A stretch of 64,000 nt of DNA from Nitrobacter winogradskyi Nb-255 (GCF_000012725.1 NC_007406.1:1950001-2014000), one strand, 5' to 3'; shown: positions 8,320 to 17,317, counted from the first letter of the stretch. The notes: generated by a model from the sequence alone, not told the origin. Translations and numbers: made by a program.

Positions 8320-8426
8320 CTAGAACATTTTTGCTTCTGATCAATCAAAAGCAAAGCTCCAGATTGTTGTTTTAAGACGTTTTCTTCACGCGAACCGGTA
8401 CCCGCTTCGCTCGAGAACGCGAGAGA
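8320..8426 (+). repeat. Class 1 repeat in the ndvC/ndvD divergent space
   Basis: It starts CTAGAACATTTTTGCTTCTG, contains the CTTCTGATCAATCAAAAG palindrome, then TTGTTTTAAGACG, TTCACGCGAACCGGTACC and CGCTCGAGAACGC. The last two bases before the expected CTATAG are changed. This copy lies between two gene starts, so it cannot be a 3'-end terminator. Confidence 0.8.
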
Positions 8427-8732
8427 GCCGTCCGATTAGCTTGTCGGGACCATCCTGCCAAGAGCCGCGGCCCGACCGCCACAATCATCGGGCCGCGTTT
8501 GTCCCTGATGCGATCAAACCTCTCATCCGCTGGACAAAATTCAGAATCTCCGTCATTTGGGAATCCTTGCGGACGAGTTTGACATTCGCGATCTGCTTGC
8601 GCGATCTGCCTGGCGACGCCTCGCGAGGGCGAATGATCAGAATCACGCGACCAGGGCGTCTCGCCGCATTGGGGACTAATTTGCCCGTCATTGCGGGTAG
8701 GTGGTGCGGCGGGCAAGAGTCGGGGGACTTTC
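8427..8732. other. Leader region of the ndvD-like gene, no clear gene
   Basis: Open frames here on both strands overlap each other and translate to Arg-rich sequence without a ribosome site. I see no repeat of the main classes after 8426. The promoter of the gene at 8733 must lie here or within the preceding repeat. Confidence 0.35.
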
Positions 8733-9305
8733 ATGCGTCGGATGCTGTTTGGATTCGAGAAAGCGTTGTGGCGTGGCCTTGCCGTTCCCGGCTTCGCCCT
8801 GCTGTTCGGCATCGGCGGAGCGATCGCGCAAAGCGGTGATCTGCGAGCCCAGGATCAAAACAAGCCGGCGGCGGAAAACGGGACAAACGGAGCTGATGGA
8901 GCCAAGGACAGCCAGCGTAAAACCGACGAGTTCGTCGAAGCCGCCCGCGTCATCAACGGTCCGGCGGGAAATCCGGAATGCGTCTGGCTCGGCCGCCGCG
9001 TGGTTGTCCTGATGTGGCGCGACGACCTGGATACGGCCTTCCGTCATCTTGATCTCTATGATCGCTTCGGATGCCCCGGCGGTCACGTTCAGGCGGCATT
9101 CCGTTGCCTGGTCCGGTTCGGACCCATCGACCCCAAGGCGCCCGATGCGCTGAGCGGGCGCGTTCATGCCTGCTGGATCAATCCGGACGCGCAACCATCC
9201 GGGCAGGACGCCGCGGCCTCACCGCCGGCGGCTCACTCCAGCCCAGCGCCCGCAACTCCGGCGCCGCAGCCGGCGCCCGCTCCACCCGTCCCGAAGAAAA
9301 AGTAA
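8733..9305 (+). CDS. Exported beta-1,3/1,6-glucan locus protein (NdvD-like)
   Basis: A 190-residue protein. The ATG at 8733 follows GGGGGA and gives a plausible signal peptide (LAVPGFALLFGIGGAIAQS). The mature part has four cysteines in a compact domain (GNPECVWLG, DRFGCPGG, AFRCLVRFG, VHACWINP), likely two disulphides, then a Pro/Ala tail ending in three lysines. Bradyrhizobium has a small gene between ndvC and ndvB, reported as ndvD as I recall, in this position. Position and export support the same role. The biochemical function is not known to me. Confidence 0.7.
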   Translation: MRRMLFGFEKALWRGLAVPGFALLFGIGGAIAQSGDLRAQDQNKPAAENGTNGADGAKDSQRKTDEFVEAARVINGPAGNPECVWLGRRVVVLMWRDDLDTAFRHLDLYDRFGCPGGHVQAAFRCLVRFGPIDPKAPDALSGRVHACWINPDAQPSGQDAAASPPAAHSSPAPATPAPQPAPAPPVPKKK

Positions 9306-9483
9306 CCGCCACTTCGCCAGAAACAGTTTCCGATTTTTGGGGATCACGCGGAACCGCCTTCAAAACGCCACGGCACCATACGAGTTGTTAATTATGTCGC
9401 AGAATTATGTCTGCTAATGTGTCGGTCGGGCCCAGGGGCAGGTCCGCGTTTCTGGCAGGCATGCCCCTTATGGTTTAGTCGCG

Positions 9484-12153
9484 ATGCGCGCCGTCGTCGC
9501 CGTTTTTCTATTTGTGTCCGCCGCGCATGCCGCGCTCTGGGGAGTTCTTCAGGACAAGCAATCAGCCCCCGACTTCAAGGGGGTTCTGACCAGCCTGTCC
9601 TACGCACCCTTTGAAGGCGCCGCGCATCCTGACGTCGATAATATCCCGACCGTCGAGAAGATCCGGACCGACATGAAGGCGCTGGCGCCCCTGACCCGCG
9701 CCATCCGTCTGTATTCGTCGACCGGCGGCGTGGAGCTCGTGCCCCCCATCGCCAATGAATTCGGCCTCAAGGTCATGGTCGGCGCGTGGATCGACAAGTT
9801 CGTCGAGCGCAACGAGCGCGAGATGCTCGCCGCCATCGATCTCGCCAAGCACAACGGCAACGTCAACGGAATCGTCGTCGGCAACGAGACGATCTATCGC
9901 GGCGACCAGAAGGTTTCAGATCTCATCAAGCTCATTCAGCGCGTAAAAGGCTCCGTGAATGTGCCTGTTACGACGGGTGAAATCTGGAATATCTGGCTGG
10001 AGCATCCTGAACTCGCATCATCGGTCGACTTCATCGCCGCGCACATCCTGCCCTATTGGGAAGGCTTTTCGAGCAAGCAGGCCGTCGATCAGGCTCTCAT
10101 CATCTATCAGAAATTGCGCGACGCCTTTCCCGGCAAGCGGATCGTGATCGCCGAGTTCGGCTGGCCGAGCGCCGGATATAATCTCCGGAACGCCGATCCC
10201 GGTCCTTTCCAGCAGGCGGCCACGCTTCGCAATTTTGTAACCAAGGCCCAGTCGATCGGCATGGAGTACAACATCGTCGAAGCCATCGACCAGCCCTGGA
10301 AGTTTTTCGAAGGCGGCGTGGGTCCCTACTGGGGTATCCTCAACGCGGATCGCGAGCCGAAGTTTTCGTGGAGCGGTCCCGTCGTCAATGAAGCTTACTG
10401 GAAGCTTGCCGGCATCGCCCTTTTGATCGGCATCCTGCTGTCGCTGCCCATCCTGCGGCTTGTCCGCCCCACGCCGATGCAGACCCTGCTGCTGTCGGTT
10501 GCCGCCAACGGCGTCGGCGCCTGGGTCGCGACGGTCTTCGCCTACTGGACCACGCATTACTTCGTTTTCGGTTCGGCTCTCGCGCTGGCGCTCGGATTGA
10601 CTCTGCTTGTCCCGTTGATCCTGATCGCGATGGCGCGCATCGAGGAGATCGCGACCGTGGCGTTCGGCGAGCGCCCGCGGCGGTTGATTACCAGAGAGGC
10701 GGCGGCGGCCGCCCAGGCGGCCAGCGACGCGCCGCTGCCCAAGGTCTCGATTCACGTGCCGGCTTATTTCGAGCCGCCCGAAATGCTCAAGCAGACGCTC
10801 GACGCAGTCGCGCGCCTCGACTATCCGAATTTCGAATGCGTCGTGATCATCAACAACACGCCCGATCCCGCCTTCTGGCAACCCATTCAGGATCACTGCC
10901 GCGCGCTGGGCGAACGATTCAAGTTCATCAACGCCGAAAAGGTCGAGGGCTTCAAGGCGGGGGCGCTGCGCATCGCCATGGAGCGCACCGCCGCCGACGC
11001 CGAGATCATCGGCGTCATCGATGCCGACTATGTGGTGCAGCCCGACTGGTTGAAGGACTTGGTGCCGGCGTTCAACGATCCCGGCGTCGGCCTGGTTCAG
11101 GCGCCGCAGGATCACCGCGACGGCGACCGCTCGTTGATGCACTACATCATGAACGGGGAGTATGCCGGCTTCTTCGATATCGGCATGGTCCAGCGCAACG
11201 AGACCAACGCGATCATCGTCCATGGCACGATGTGCCTGATCCGCCGCGCCGCGATGGACATGGCGGGCGGCTGGGCCGGAGACACGATTTGCGAGGACAC
11301 CGATCTCGGCCTTGCTATCGCGCAGCATGGCTGGGTCACACACTACACCAACACCCGTTACGGCTACGGCCTGCTCCCCGACACGTATGAAGCCTTCAAG
11401 AAGCAGCGTCATCGCTGGGCCTATGGCGGCTTCCAGATCGTCAAGAAACACTGGCGGCGCTTTCTGCCGGGCGCGAGCCGCCTGTCGCCAGACCAGAAGC
11501 GCGAATTCACCCTGGGATGGCTCAACTGGCTCGGCGCCGAAAGCCTTGGCGTGGTGGTTGCGATCCTGAACCTGATCTGGGTGCCGATCGTCGCCTTCGC
11601 CGACATCGCCATCCCCGACAAGATCCTGACATTGCCCATCATCGCCGCATTCGTCGTGTCGCTGCTCCATTTTCTTACGCTGTACCGCCTTCGCGTACCG
11701 ATAAAAACGGCGCAGATGCTGGGAGCGATGGTCGCGGCCATGTCCGTGCAGTGGACCGTGTCCCGCGCGGTGGCGCAGGGGCTCATCACGGAACACCTCG
11801 CCTTCGCGCGGACATCGAAGGGCGGACTGTCGCGGATGTCGATCGAGTTTCAGGCTTTCTGGGAGGCGGTGATCGGCGTTCTCCTGCTGGTTGGAGCGGC
11901 GGTGTTGATCGCATCCAACCAGTACAAGGAAGTCACCGAGATCTACATCTTCGCGGGCGTGCTCGTGCTCCAGAGCCTGCCGTTCCTGTCGGCCGTCGCC
12001 ATCGCCATCCTTGAGATGTCACGCATCAACCAGTTTTCATTCTGGCGCAATGCGCGAATCCGCAGCGCCGAACTGATCGGGCTGCGGCCCGCTCCGATGG
12101 CAACAGGCACGTCGTCTCCCGTCGGCTCCGAGATTCAGCGCGAAACAACCTGA
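9484..12153 (+). CDS. ndvB: Cyclic beta-1,3/1,6-glucan synthase (GH17-GT2 fusion)
   Basis: An 889-residue inner-membrane synthase. After a signal anchor comes a GH17-like domain with glutamates at VVGNE (135) and IAEFGWPS (224). Membrane helices follow at about 307-385, then a cytoplasmic GT2 domain. GT2 hallmarks are VSIHVPAYFEPPE (421 on), DAD (513-515), CEDTDLG (603-609) and QRHRW (641-645). The C-terminal part is hydrophobic again (about 665-860). The size fits the roughly 100 kDa Bradyrhizobium NdvB, which polymerises glucose from UDP-glucose and exports it. With the neighbouring ndvC and ndvD-like genes it forms a full periplasmic glucan locus for osmoadaptation. Confidence 0.9.
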   Translation: MRAVVAVFLFVSAAHAALWGVLQDKQSAPDFKGVLTSLSYAPFEGAAHPDVDNIPTVEKIRTDMKALAPLTRAIRLYSSTGGVELVPPIANEFGLKVMVGAWIDKFVERNEREMLAAIDLAKHNGNVNGIVVGNETIYRGDQKVSDLIKLIQRVKGSVNVPVTTGEIWNIWLEHPELASSVDFIAAHILPYWEGFSSKQAVDQALIIYQKLRDAFPGKRIVIAEFGWPSAGYNLRNADPGPFQQAATLRNFVTKAQSIGMEYNIVEAIDQPWKFFEGGVGPYWGILNADREPKFSWSGPVVNEAYWKLAGIALLIGILLSLPILRLVRPTPMQTLLLSVAANGVGAWVATVFAYWTTHYFVFGSALALALGLTLLVPLILIAMARIEEIATVAFGERPRRLITREAAAAAQAASDAPLPKVSIHVPAYFEPPEMLKQTLDAVARLDYPNFECVVIINNTPDPAFWQPIQDHCRALGERFKFINAEKVEGFKAGALRIAMERTAADAEIIGVIDADYVVQPDWLKDLVPAFNDPGVGLVQAPQDHRDGDRSLMHYIMNGEYAGFFDIGMVQRNETNAIIVHGTMCLIRRAAMDMAGGWAGDTICEDTDLGLAIAQHGWVTHYTNTRYGYGLLPDTYEAFKKQRHRWAYGGFQIVKKHWRRFLPGASRLSPDQKREFTLGWLNWLGAESLGVVVAILNLIWVPIVAFADIAIPDKILTLPIIAAFVVSLLHFLTLYRLRVPIKTAQMLGAMVAAMSVQWTVSRAVAQGLITEHLAFARTSKGGLSRMSIEFQAFWEAVIGVLLLVGAAVLIASNQYKEVTEIYIFAGVLVLQSLPFLSAVAIAILEMSRINQFSFWRNARIRSAELIGLRPAPMATGTSSPVGSEIQRETT

Positions 12154-12200
12154 TCCGGCCACCAACGCCGTTCCCAGACTGCTGGAGAGCTTTGTCGCCA

Positions 12201-12320
12201 AGTCTGTTTCAACTGCGTTGAATCAGACTCCAGCCTTAACTTTTGATCGAGTATGATCTTGTCCAAAAACCGGTCTCCACTTTGCGCTGGCGCGGCCCTT
12301 CGGGTCGGGATCATGCTCTA
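12201..12320 (-). repeat. Class D repeat (GCATGATCCCG type)
   Basis: The reverse complement reads TAGAGCATGATCCC, then AAAGTGGAGACCGG, AGATCATACTCGATC and GTCTGATTCAACGCAG. It matches the block at 21471-21590 in the opposite orientation. About 20 bases with an internal hairpin (GCGGCCCTTCGGG) interrupt this copy. It lies between ndvB and tRNA-Lys and fills most of that space. Confidence 0.8.
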
Positions 12321-12420
12321 AGGCTCGGATTCGGATGAGTAAATTGTGATATACGTTGTCCTGTGCCGACACCGGCGCTATTGACCGGCACGGACTGGCC
12401 CCCTACACAGCGCGGCATGT

Positions 12421-12496
12421 GAGCGCGTAGCTCAGTTGGTAGAGCACGTGACTTTTAATCATGGGGTCGAGGGTTCGAGTCCCTCCGCGCTCACCA
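12421..12496 (+). tRNA. tRNA-Lys (anticodon TTT)
   Basis: A complete 76-nt cloverleaf with encoded CCA. The acceptor arm is GAGCGCG/CGCGCTC, the D-arm has AGCTCAGTTGGTAGAGC, and the anticodon stem CGTGA/TCATG encloses CTTTTAA (anticodon TTT). The T-arm is GAGGG-TTCGAGT-CCCTC. An open frame antisense to it is a typical tRNA artefact. Confidence 0.97.
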
Positions 12497-12716
12497 CCAG
12501 AACATGGGTTTCCCGGATTTCGTCGGAACGCCCGACGCCAAAAAAGCGAGAGCCCGATCGCATCGGCGGCCTGTTTTCCAGCAGTTGGGCGACGCAAGCA
12601 GGCGGCACGCTAGGGCCTTTCTCGTCGAGAAGAAGCCACCCTTCCGCTGGAACCCCTCCCCTCCCGCGCAGTTAGCCAGACTGATCAAACCAGCAGCACG
12701 AGACTGAGACATCGGA

Positions 12717-12917
12717 ATGACAGAATTCCTGCGTCAGGTTTTGGTGCCGATCGCGGTGGCATCGGTCGCGGCGGTGCTGATACTTGGCCTCGTCAACATG
12801 ATACGCGGCGGCAATCCCTGGCGCTCGCAATACCTGATGCAAACGCGGGTTGTGTTGCAGTTCGTCGCGATCGTTATGGTCATGATGGCCGTTTGGTCGA
12901 TGATGGGCCGGCAATAG
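12717..12917 (+). CDS. HIG1-domain twin-helix membrane protein
   Basis: A 66-residue protein with two membrane helices (about 8-26 and 44-62) joined by a short basic loop containing MIRGGNPWRSQYLMQTRVVLQ. That loop and length match the hypoxia-induced-gene-1 (HIG_1_N) family. Relatives assist or tune cytochrome c oxidase assembly in mitochondria and some alphaproteobacteria (family knowledge). It stands alone, 220 bp after tRNA-Lys, and ends before a good intrinsic terminator. A role in respiratory complex tuning is inference. Confidence 0.85.
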   Translation: MTEFLRQVLVPIAVASVAAVLILGLVNMIRGGNPWRSQYLMQTRVVLQFVAIVMVMMAVWSMMGRQ

Positions 12918-13008
12918 ATCGTTCACGCCCTCGGGAACCATATGCCTCTCGGCGCATTGCCCGTGCCGGACGGCCCTTGGCCGGGTACCGTCCGACTTCA
13001 CTCGATCT

Positions 13009-13042
13009 GGCCCGCCTCCCCTCGGATGGCGGGCCCTTTGTG
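13009..13042 (+). terminator. Intrinsic terminator after the HIG1 gene
   Basis: GGCCCGCC (13009-13016) pairs perfectly with GGCGGGCC (13028-13035) across an 11-nt loop and is followed by CTTTGTGATTT. It lies about 90 bp after the stop codon at 12917. Confidence 0.75.
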
Positions 13043-13128
13043 ATTTATCAGGATGTGATTTATCCCGGATTCAGGCCCGTTCAATAAACACGCCATCGGA
13101 ACGAACAACCCCGATCGGCACTAACCGC

Positions 13129-14274
13129 TCAACTGGCGGCTGCGGTATCCTCGTTCAGGCCCAAGATAAACGCCTGTATCACTTTCTCAACGTCCGGCGA
13201 GACGTCGGCATTGCACGGCCCCTTGGTCTGGATAAGCTTGTAAGGCGAACGCTTGCGGGCGGGCAGCTGAAGAAACTCACCCGACGCAAGCAGGAATCCT
13301 GACTTGCTGATCTCGAAGGTCGCGACGCGCTGGCTGTCCTTGCGCACCGAAAAAATCCGGCTGAACCCGCGTATGACATTTCCCGCGTAGCTCGCCACGC
13401 AATGATGCATGTCCGCGCCCTCGGCATGAAGCGCCGCGCCTGACTGAAGCGCTACAATTTCGTACCCATCGATGATCCTCCTGCGCGGGAGATCTCCATA
13501 ATCGATGACATCGTTCCATCCGATCTTGTGGGTCAGAAGGTACGCCTTCTCGCTGCTGGCCCGTGCGAGTTCATCGTGCCACTCGATCGCCGCCCGGTAC
13601 GCGCGCTCATAACTCCAGCGCCGATTGAACCCGTCGATATGAAAGGCCGCATAATCCGCAACGGCCGAAGCCTGATCCAGAAGGCCACCCGCCGCGCTCG
13701 CCCCGTGTTCGCCCATCGCGCGCACCGCCCATTCAAAGAGGGCCTTGGCGCTCTGCTGACGGCGGCACATCGTCTCGGACCACTCACCGAGCGCGCGCAA
13801 CCAGTTGTGCTGCTTGCGGATCGCGGTGGGGATCGCCTGCGCCAGTGGCGAGGGCGGGATATCGCACAGGTTCTGAATGATCTGATATTCGGTCGGACCG
13901 GCGCGAAACGCCTGCCCCTTGAGCGCGCGTAACGGGCGGATAAGTCCATAGGACTTCAGAAGATCGCGCAATTTCGGGCGATCCTGGATGGCCGCGTGCC
14001 AGTCCTGCTGGACAAATTCCCGTTCGCTCGGACGGAAACATTCCATGCCCTGCGCCGCCGCGACGACAAGGACCGGAGCCTGCCTCAGATAGTCGATCGC
14101 GAACGGCTCGACCACGACCATGCTCACAGCGGCGATCGCAAGCGGCTTTACCGCGTACATACTCTCGGCTTCACGCGCGCAAGCCTGAACCCACGGCTCA
14201 TCCCGCAGCAGACCCGTTGCCGCGAATTCGGGAGCCAGCCACTGCAGCAGGCCTCTCTGTGCATCATCCTTCAT
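13129..14274 (-). CDS. PcfJ-domain protein
   Basis: A 381-residue soluble protein. The C-terminal third carries PcfJ-family features: MHHCVASYAGNVIRG, then FSVRKDSQRVATFEIS, and QTKGPCNADVSP before a last helix. PcfJ was named from an enterococcal conjugative plasmid, but chromosomal homologues are widespread and uncharacterised. The N-terminal 250 residues are helical, with EYQIIQNLCDIPPSPL and EWSETMCRRQQSAKALFEW. The ATG at 14274 has AAGG 8 nt upstream. No other mobile-element gene is nearby, so a conjugation role is not supported. The function is unknown. Confidence 0.75.
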   Translation of the reverse strand: MKDDAQRGLLQWLAPEFAATGLLRDEPWVQACAREAESMYAVKPLAIAAVSMVVVEPFAIDYLRQAPVLVVAAAQGMECFRPSEREFVQQDWHAAIQDRPKLRDLLKSYGLIRPLRALKGQAFRAGPTEYQIIQNLCDIPPSPLAQAIPTAIRKQHNWLRALGEWSETMCRRQQSAKALFEWAVRAMGEHGASAAGGLLDQASAVADYAAFHIDGFNRRWSYERAYRAAIEWHDELARASSEKAYLLTHKIGWNDVIDYGDLPRRRIIDGYEIVALQSGAALHAEGADMHHCVASYAGNVIRGFSRIFSVRKDSQRVATFEISKSGFLLASGEFLQLPARKRSPYKLIQTKGPCNADVSPDVEKVIQAFILGLNEDTAAAS

Positions 14275-14680
14275 GCGAGGACCTTGAGCATCGCAACCAG
14301 AAGCCCCTGACCTTCCACTCGGCCTGCTGACCGGTCAAATATATTCTCTCCTTCAAAGCAACACCGTGGCCGCCGGTTGAGACAAGCCGGTATTTTTATA
14401 GATCAGTTTTTCCTCGCCGGATCTGGTTATTGATCAGGAGCCCCGAAATCGGATAAACTTGGAAAGGATAACACCGCAAACGTGGCGAGTTCCCGGAAGA
14501 TTGTGGGATTTAGCTTGTAGTATGTTGAATTATTTAGTGATTTGCTAATATCGACCGAGTCGTTATCGGTGCGCAGAGTGATCCGGTGGAAGCCTATCGG
14601 CCTCCGGCCGGTCTTATCGCTAATTTCGGACACAATCTCCCGGAATAACGCGGCAAGCAAGAAAATCGAGGAACTTGTTC
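14275..14680. other. AT-rich intergenic region
   Basis: This 406-bp space is visibly richer in A/T than its surroundings, for example the run around 14515-14555. A 77-residue minus-strand open frame (14427-14660) has no ribosome site and an unconvincing sequence, so I do not call it. It must hold the divergent promoters of the PcfJ-domain gene and the exported protein at 14681. Confidence 0.5.
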
Positions 14681-15031
14681 ATGCACCGCGCTAACACTTA
14701 TGCTATTCTTTTTTCAGGTGTTCTGAGTGCGGGCTTGGCTTCACCGGCGCTTGCCGGGAACACCTATGACGGGCTTTGGAATGTTAGGATCGTCACCAAG
14801 ACGGGCAATTGCGACCCGGTGGCGCAGTATCCTCTGACGGTTATCAACGGCAAGGTAACAGCCGGAAATTCTGACATTACCGGCAGCGTCGGAAGCCAAG
14901 GCTACGTGAAGGTATCAATCCGTGGAGCTTACGCCAATGGGCAGCTCAACGGCAACGTCGGATCGGGTAAATGGAACGGAGCGTCCGGAGGAATTCCTTG
15001 TAGTGGCCGGTGGGAAGCTTCGCGTCAGTGA
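14681..15031 (+). CDS. Small exported beta-rich protein
   Basis: A 116-residue protein. The ATG at 14681 follows GAGGAA by 7 nt. A signal peptide ends near SPALAG (about residue 25). The mature part has the pattern YDGLWNVRIVTKTGNCD, NGKVTAGNSDITGSVG and a terminal PCSGRWEASR. Two cysteines, one early and one late, could form a disulphide. This fold pattern occurs as an uncharacterised family in Bradyrhizobium and relatives (recollection). It overlaps the region just upstream of a second exported protein at 15067, 35 bp away, so they may share a transcript. The function is unknown. Confidence 0.7.
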   Translation: MHRANTYAILFSGVLSAGLASPALAGNTYDGLWNVRIVTKTGNCDPVAQYPLTVINGKVTAGNSDITGSVGSQGYVKVSIRGAYANGQLNGNVGSGKWNGASGGIPCSGRWEASRQ

Positions 15032-15066
15032 ATAATGGGATGATACAAATGGGATTCGGGGGGATC

Positions 15067-15546
15067 ATGTCTCGAGGATTGTCCGCCGCGTGCGCGTTAG
15101 GCGCCGTGGTGATGCTGTCGATGTCGACCAGCCTGGCGGGGGCTGGCCCGTTTGAAGGTTTGGCGGGGATCTGGACCGGACGTGGCACGATACAGCTCGA
15201 GGACGGATCGACCGAAAAGATTCGATGCAAAGCCACTTATGCGGTCAGCGGCGATGCTCAGGGCCTCAATCAGACCCTGCTCTGCGCCAGCGACAGCTAC
15301 AAGTTCGAGCTCAAAAGCAACGTGCTCGCTCGCAACGGCGTTCTGTCTGGAGACTGGCGCGAGACCAGCCGCAATGTTGGCGGCACCCTCGAAGGCCGTG
15401 CCGGTAATGGCCAGTTCAACGTCGACGTCAGCGCTCCCGCATTTACCGCGAAGCTCAAACTGAAGACGAACGGCAACCGGCAGGACGTGGTCATCAGTTC
15501 CGACGGGCAGTTCAAGGGCGCCAGTATTTCTCTGTCGCGTTCCTGA
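15067..15546 (+). CDS. Exported hypothetical protein
   Basis: A 159-residue protein. Several in-frame starts exist from 15010; the ATG at 15067 has GGGGGGATC directly before it and gives a clean signal peptide ending near SLAGAG. The mature domain begins FEGLAGIWTGRGTIQLEDGS and contains two cysteines (KIRCKATY, TLLCASDSY). It then continues as beta-rich sequence (GTLEGRAGNGQFNVDVS). It resembles conserved periplasmic proteins of Hyphomicrobiales without a known role. It probably forms a two-gene unit with the exported protein upstream. Confidence 0.7.
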   Translation: MSRGLSAACALGAVVMLSMSTSLAGAGPFEGLAGIWTGRGTIQLEDGSTEKIRCKATYAVSGDAQGLNQTLLCASDSYKFELKSNVLARNGVLSGDWRETSRNVGGTLEGRAGNGQFNVDVSAPAFTAKLKLKTNGNRQDVVISSDGQFKGASISLSRS

Positions 15547-15567
15547 TCTCAGTCGCCATCTCAGCCC

Positions 15568-15726
15568 ATAGCCTCGCTTCTGATCCAGAAGCGGGGCTAT
15601 ATTTGTTGTGCTGGAGCTTTTCGGCTTCTGATAGAATCAGAAGCGGGCTCCCTGAATTTTCTTCCCGCGAAACAGTGTCCATCCTCGGGTCTGGCCCGAG
15701 GACATGCTTCACTCGAAAACGCCCTA
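15568..15726 (+). repeat. Two left modules and one right module of class 1
   Basis: Two palindromes of the CTTCTGAT..AGAAGC type occur in tandem (about 15573-15597 and 15611-15650). A right module then carries an inserted hairpin CCTCGGGTCTGGCCCGAGG and ends CTCGAAAACGCCCTAA. The inserted hairpin also occurs at 19639, 25899 and 46586. Confidence 0.75.
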
Positions 15727-15827
15727 ACTGGTTCCTCATGTGAACCGCACTCCATCCACGGGTCACGCCGGGGAATAGAATCTCGTTCACAAAGAACAAC
15801 GCGTCAGATTAAGAAGATAAGATAGCA

Positions 15828-15863
15828 TCCTTCACCGTCGCATGAAGTGGCGAAAGACTCTGG
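15828..15863. repeat. Hairpin related to the palindrome at 23-65
   Basis: The segment CCTTCACCGTCGCATGAAG followed by TGGCGAAAGACTCTGG is the diverged reverse complement of the class at 23-65. The next three bases (15864-15866) are the complement of the cysK stop codon, so repeat and gene end touch. Confidence 0.65.
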
Positions 15864-16841
15864 TCAGATTCCCTCGAACAGAGCCGTCGAAAGATATCGT
15901 TCCGAAAACGAGGGGACGACGGCGAGAATTGTTTTTCCTTCGCTTCCGGGCCTCCGGCCGATGGCAAGCGCCGCCGCAATAGCCGCGCCGGATGAAATTC
16001 CGCCTGGAATGCCTTCGCTGCGCGCCAGGGCACGGGCGGTTTCCAGCGCTGTGGCGCTATCGACCTTCACAATCTCGTCGATGGCGGAACGGTCCAGGAT
16101 CTCGGGCACGAAACCCGCGCCGATCCCCTGAATCCTGTGCGGCGAATGCCGGCCGCCCGACAAGACCGCGCTCTCTTCGGGTTCGACGGCAACAATGCGC
16201 AGCGACGGCTTGCGGGGTTTCAGCGCCTGACCGATCCCCGTGATGGTGCCGCCGGTGCCGACGCCAGCCACGACCCAGTCAATATTCCCGCCGGTATCGT
16301 TCCAGATCTCTTCGGCCGTAGTGCGCCGGTGGACTTCCGGATTGGCGAGGTTCTTGAACTGTTGCGGCATCACAGCATGGGGAGTAGTGCGCACCAGTTC
16401 CTCGGCCATGGCGATCGACCCCTTCATGCCTTCGGCCGCCGGCGTCAGAACGATCTCCGCTCCCAGAAAAGCCAGCATCTTGCAGCGTTCCGTCGAAACC
16501 GATTCCGGCATCACCAGCTTCAGGCGGTAACCGCGCGAAGCCGCGACAAAGGCCAGCGCAATGCCGGTGTTTCCCGAAGTCGGTTCAATCAAAACAGTGT
16601 CTGCATTGATCTTGCCGGCTTCCTCCATCGCCTGGATCATCGCCGCGCCGATACGATCCTTCACGCTGGTGGCCGGATTAAAGTATTCCAGTTTGGCCAG
16701 AATGGTCGCACTCACGCCGTGCTGCTGCGGCAACCTGCGCAGGCGAACGATGGGAGTGTTTCCGACCGTATCGACAATGCTGTCGAACACACGACCCCGG
16801 CCGGCATGGTGCAGTGCATCGTTATTCGGCTTGGTATCCAT
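15864..16841 (-). CDS. cysK: Cysteine synthase A (O-acetylserine sulfhydrylase)
   Basis: A 325-residue PLP enzyme that converts O-acetylserine and sulfide to cysteine in the cytoplasm. The PLP lysine is in [11 protein letters not shown] (K61). The substrate loop is PTSGNTG (near 87-93) and the phosphate-binding turn is [11 protein letters not shown]-terminal GISSGAA is the conserved PLP-pyridine contact. The ATG at 16841 has GAAGGA 8 nt upstream. It diverges from the small zinc-ribbon gene at 17075, with about 230 bp between them for promoters. It could also act as CysM, but the motifs favour CysK. Confidence 0.93.
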   Translation of the reverse strand: MDTKPNNDALHHAGRGRVFDSIVDTVGNTPIVRLRRLPQQHGVSATILAKLEYFNPATSVKDRIGAAMIQAMEEAGKINADTVLIEPTSGNTGIALAFVAASRGYRLKLVMPESVSTERCKMLAFLGAEIVLTPAAEGMKGSIAMAEELVRTTPHAVMPQQFKNLANPEVHRRTTAEEIWNDTGGNIDWVVAGVGTGGTITGIGQALKPRKPSLRIVAVEPEESAVLSGGRHSPHRIQGIGAGFVPEILDRSAIDEIVKVDSATALETARALARSEGIPGGISSGAAIAAALAIGRRPGSEGKTILAVVPSFSERYLSTALFEGI

Positions 16842-17074
16842 GTCAGCGTCCTTCAGTCATGGGTTGAATGCTTATCCTCGGAACACAGCCAGCGTGTCGG
16901 CCAGGCGCGGCGGCAAAAACTCATCGCGCCAAAAAAACAGATCAGGAAACCGCGCCGATAACCGAGCTTCGAACTGGAATTCGTAAAAGAAACGCATTTG
17001 TGTTGCGACATCGTCAAACGATGCGTGTACCGTACCTGAAAATCCAGTCTGATTAATCTCAAAAGGAGGTCACG

Positions 17075-17290
17075 ATGCCAGCGATTGCTGAAGTCCGGTC
17101 GACCGCCCTGCTCCATTCCTCGTCTCATGGAAACGATCTTCCAGCGTGCCCGGTTTGCGCCGACTCGATGATTGCGGCGGAGGCATCCGCATACTTGCCG
17201 GACAATGTCATCGGACACTTGTGGAGTTGCGACACGTGCGGGTACGGCTTCGTCACCAAGCATGTCGTCCAACGGATCGCCTGCAACTGA
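17075..17290 (+). CDS. Small zinc-ribbon protein
   Basis: A 71-residue protein from an ATG preceded by a near-perfect AAAGGAGGT. It has CPVCADSM and, after a hydrophobic stretch with YLPDNVIGHLW, SCDTCGYG. The two CxxC pairs would bind one zinc as a ribbon, and C70 is extra. Very strong translation initiation suggests an abundant protein. Short proteins like this occur in Bradyrhizobium and relatives without known function (recollection). It is convergent with tgt, which ends 28 bp away. Confidence 0.75.
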   Translation: MPAIAEVRSTALLHSSSHGNDLPACPVCADSMIAAEASAYLPDNVIGHLWSCDTCGYGFVTKHVVQRIACN

Positions 17291-17317
17291 CATAATCTTT
17301 TTCTGCGCCGTCAGGCA

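Noticed and set aside
10018-11796. A 592-codon open frame opposite ndvB.
   Set aside because: It is the complement of a well-supported gene, rich in Arg, His and Asp as expected of a shadow frame in GC-rich DNA.
12403-12597. A minus-strand open frame with GGTRTLDPMIKSHVLYQ.
   Set aside because: This is the antisense translation of tRNA-Lys, a known artefact.
14427-14660. A 77-codon minus-strand open frame in the AT-rich space.
   Set aside because: There is no ribosome site, no recognisable pattern, and it fills a likely promoter region.
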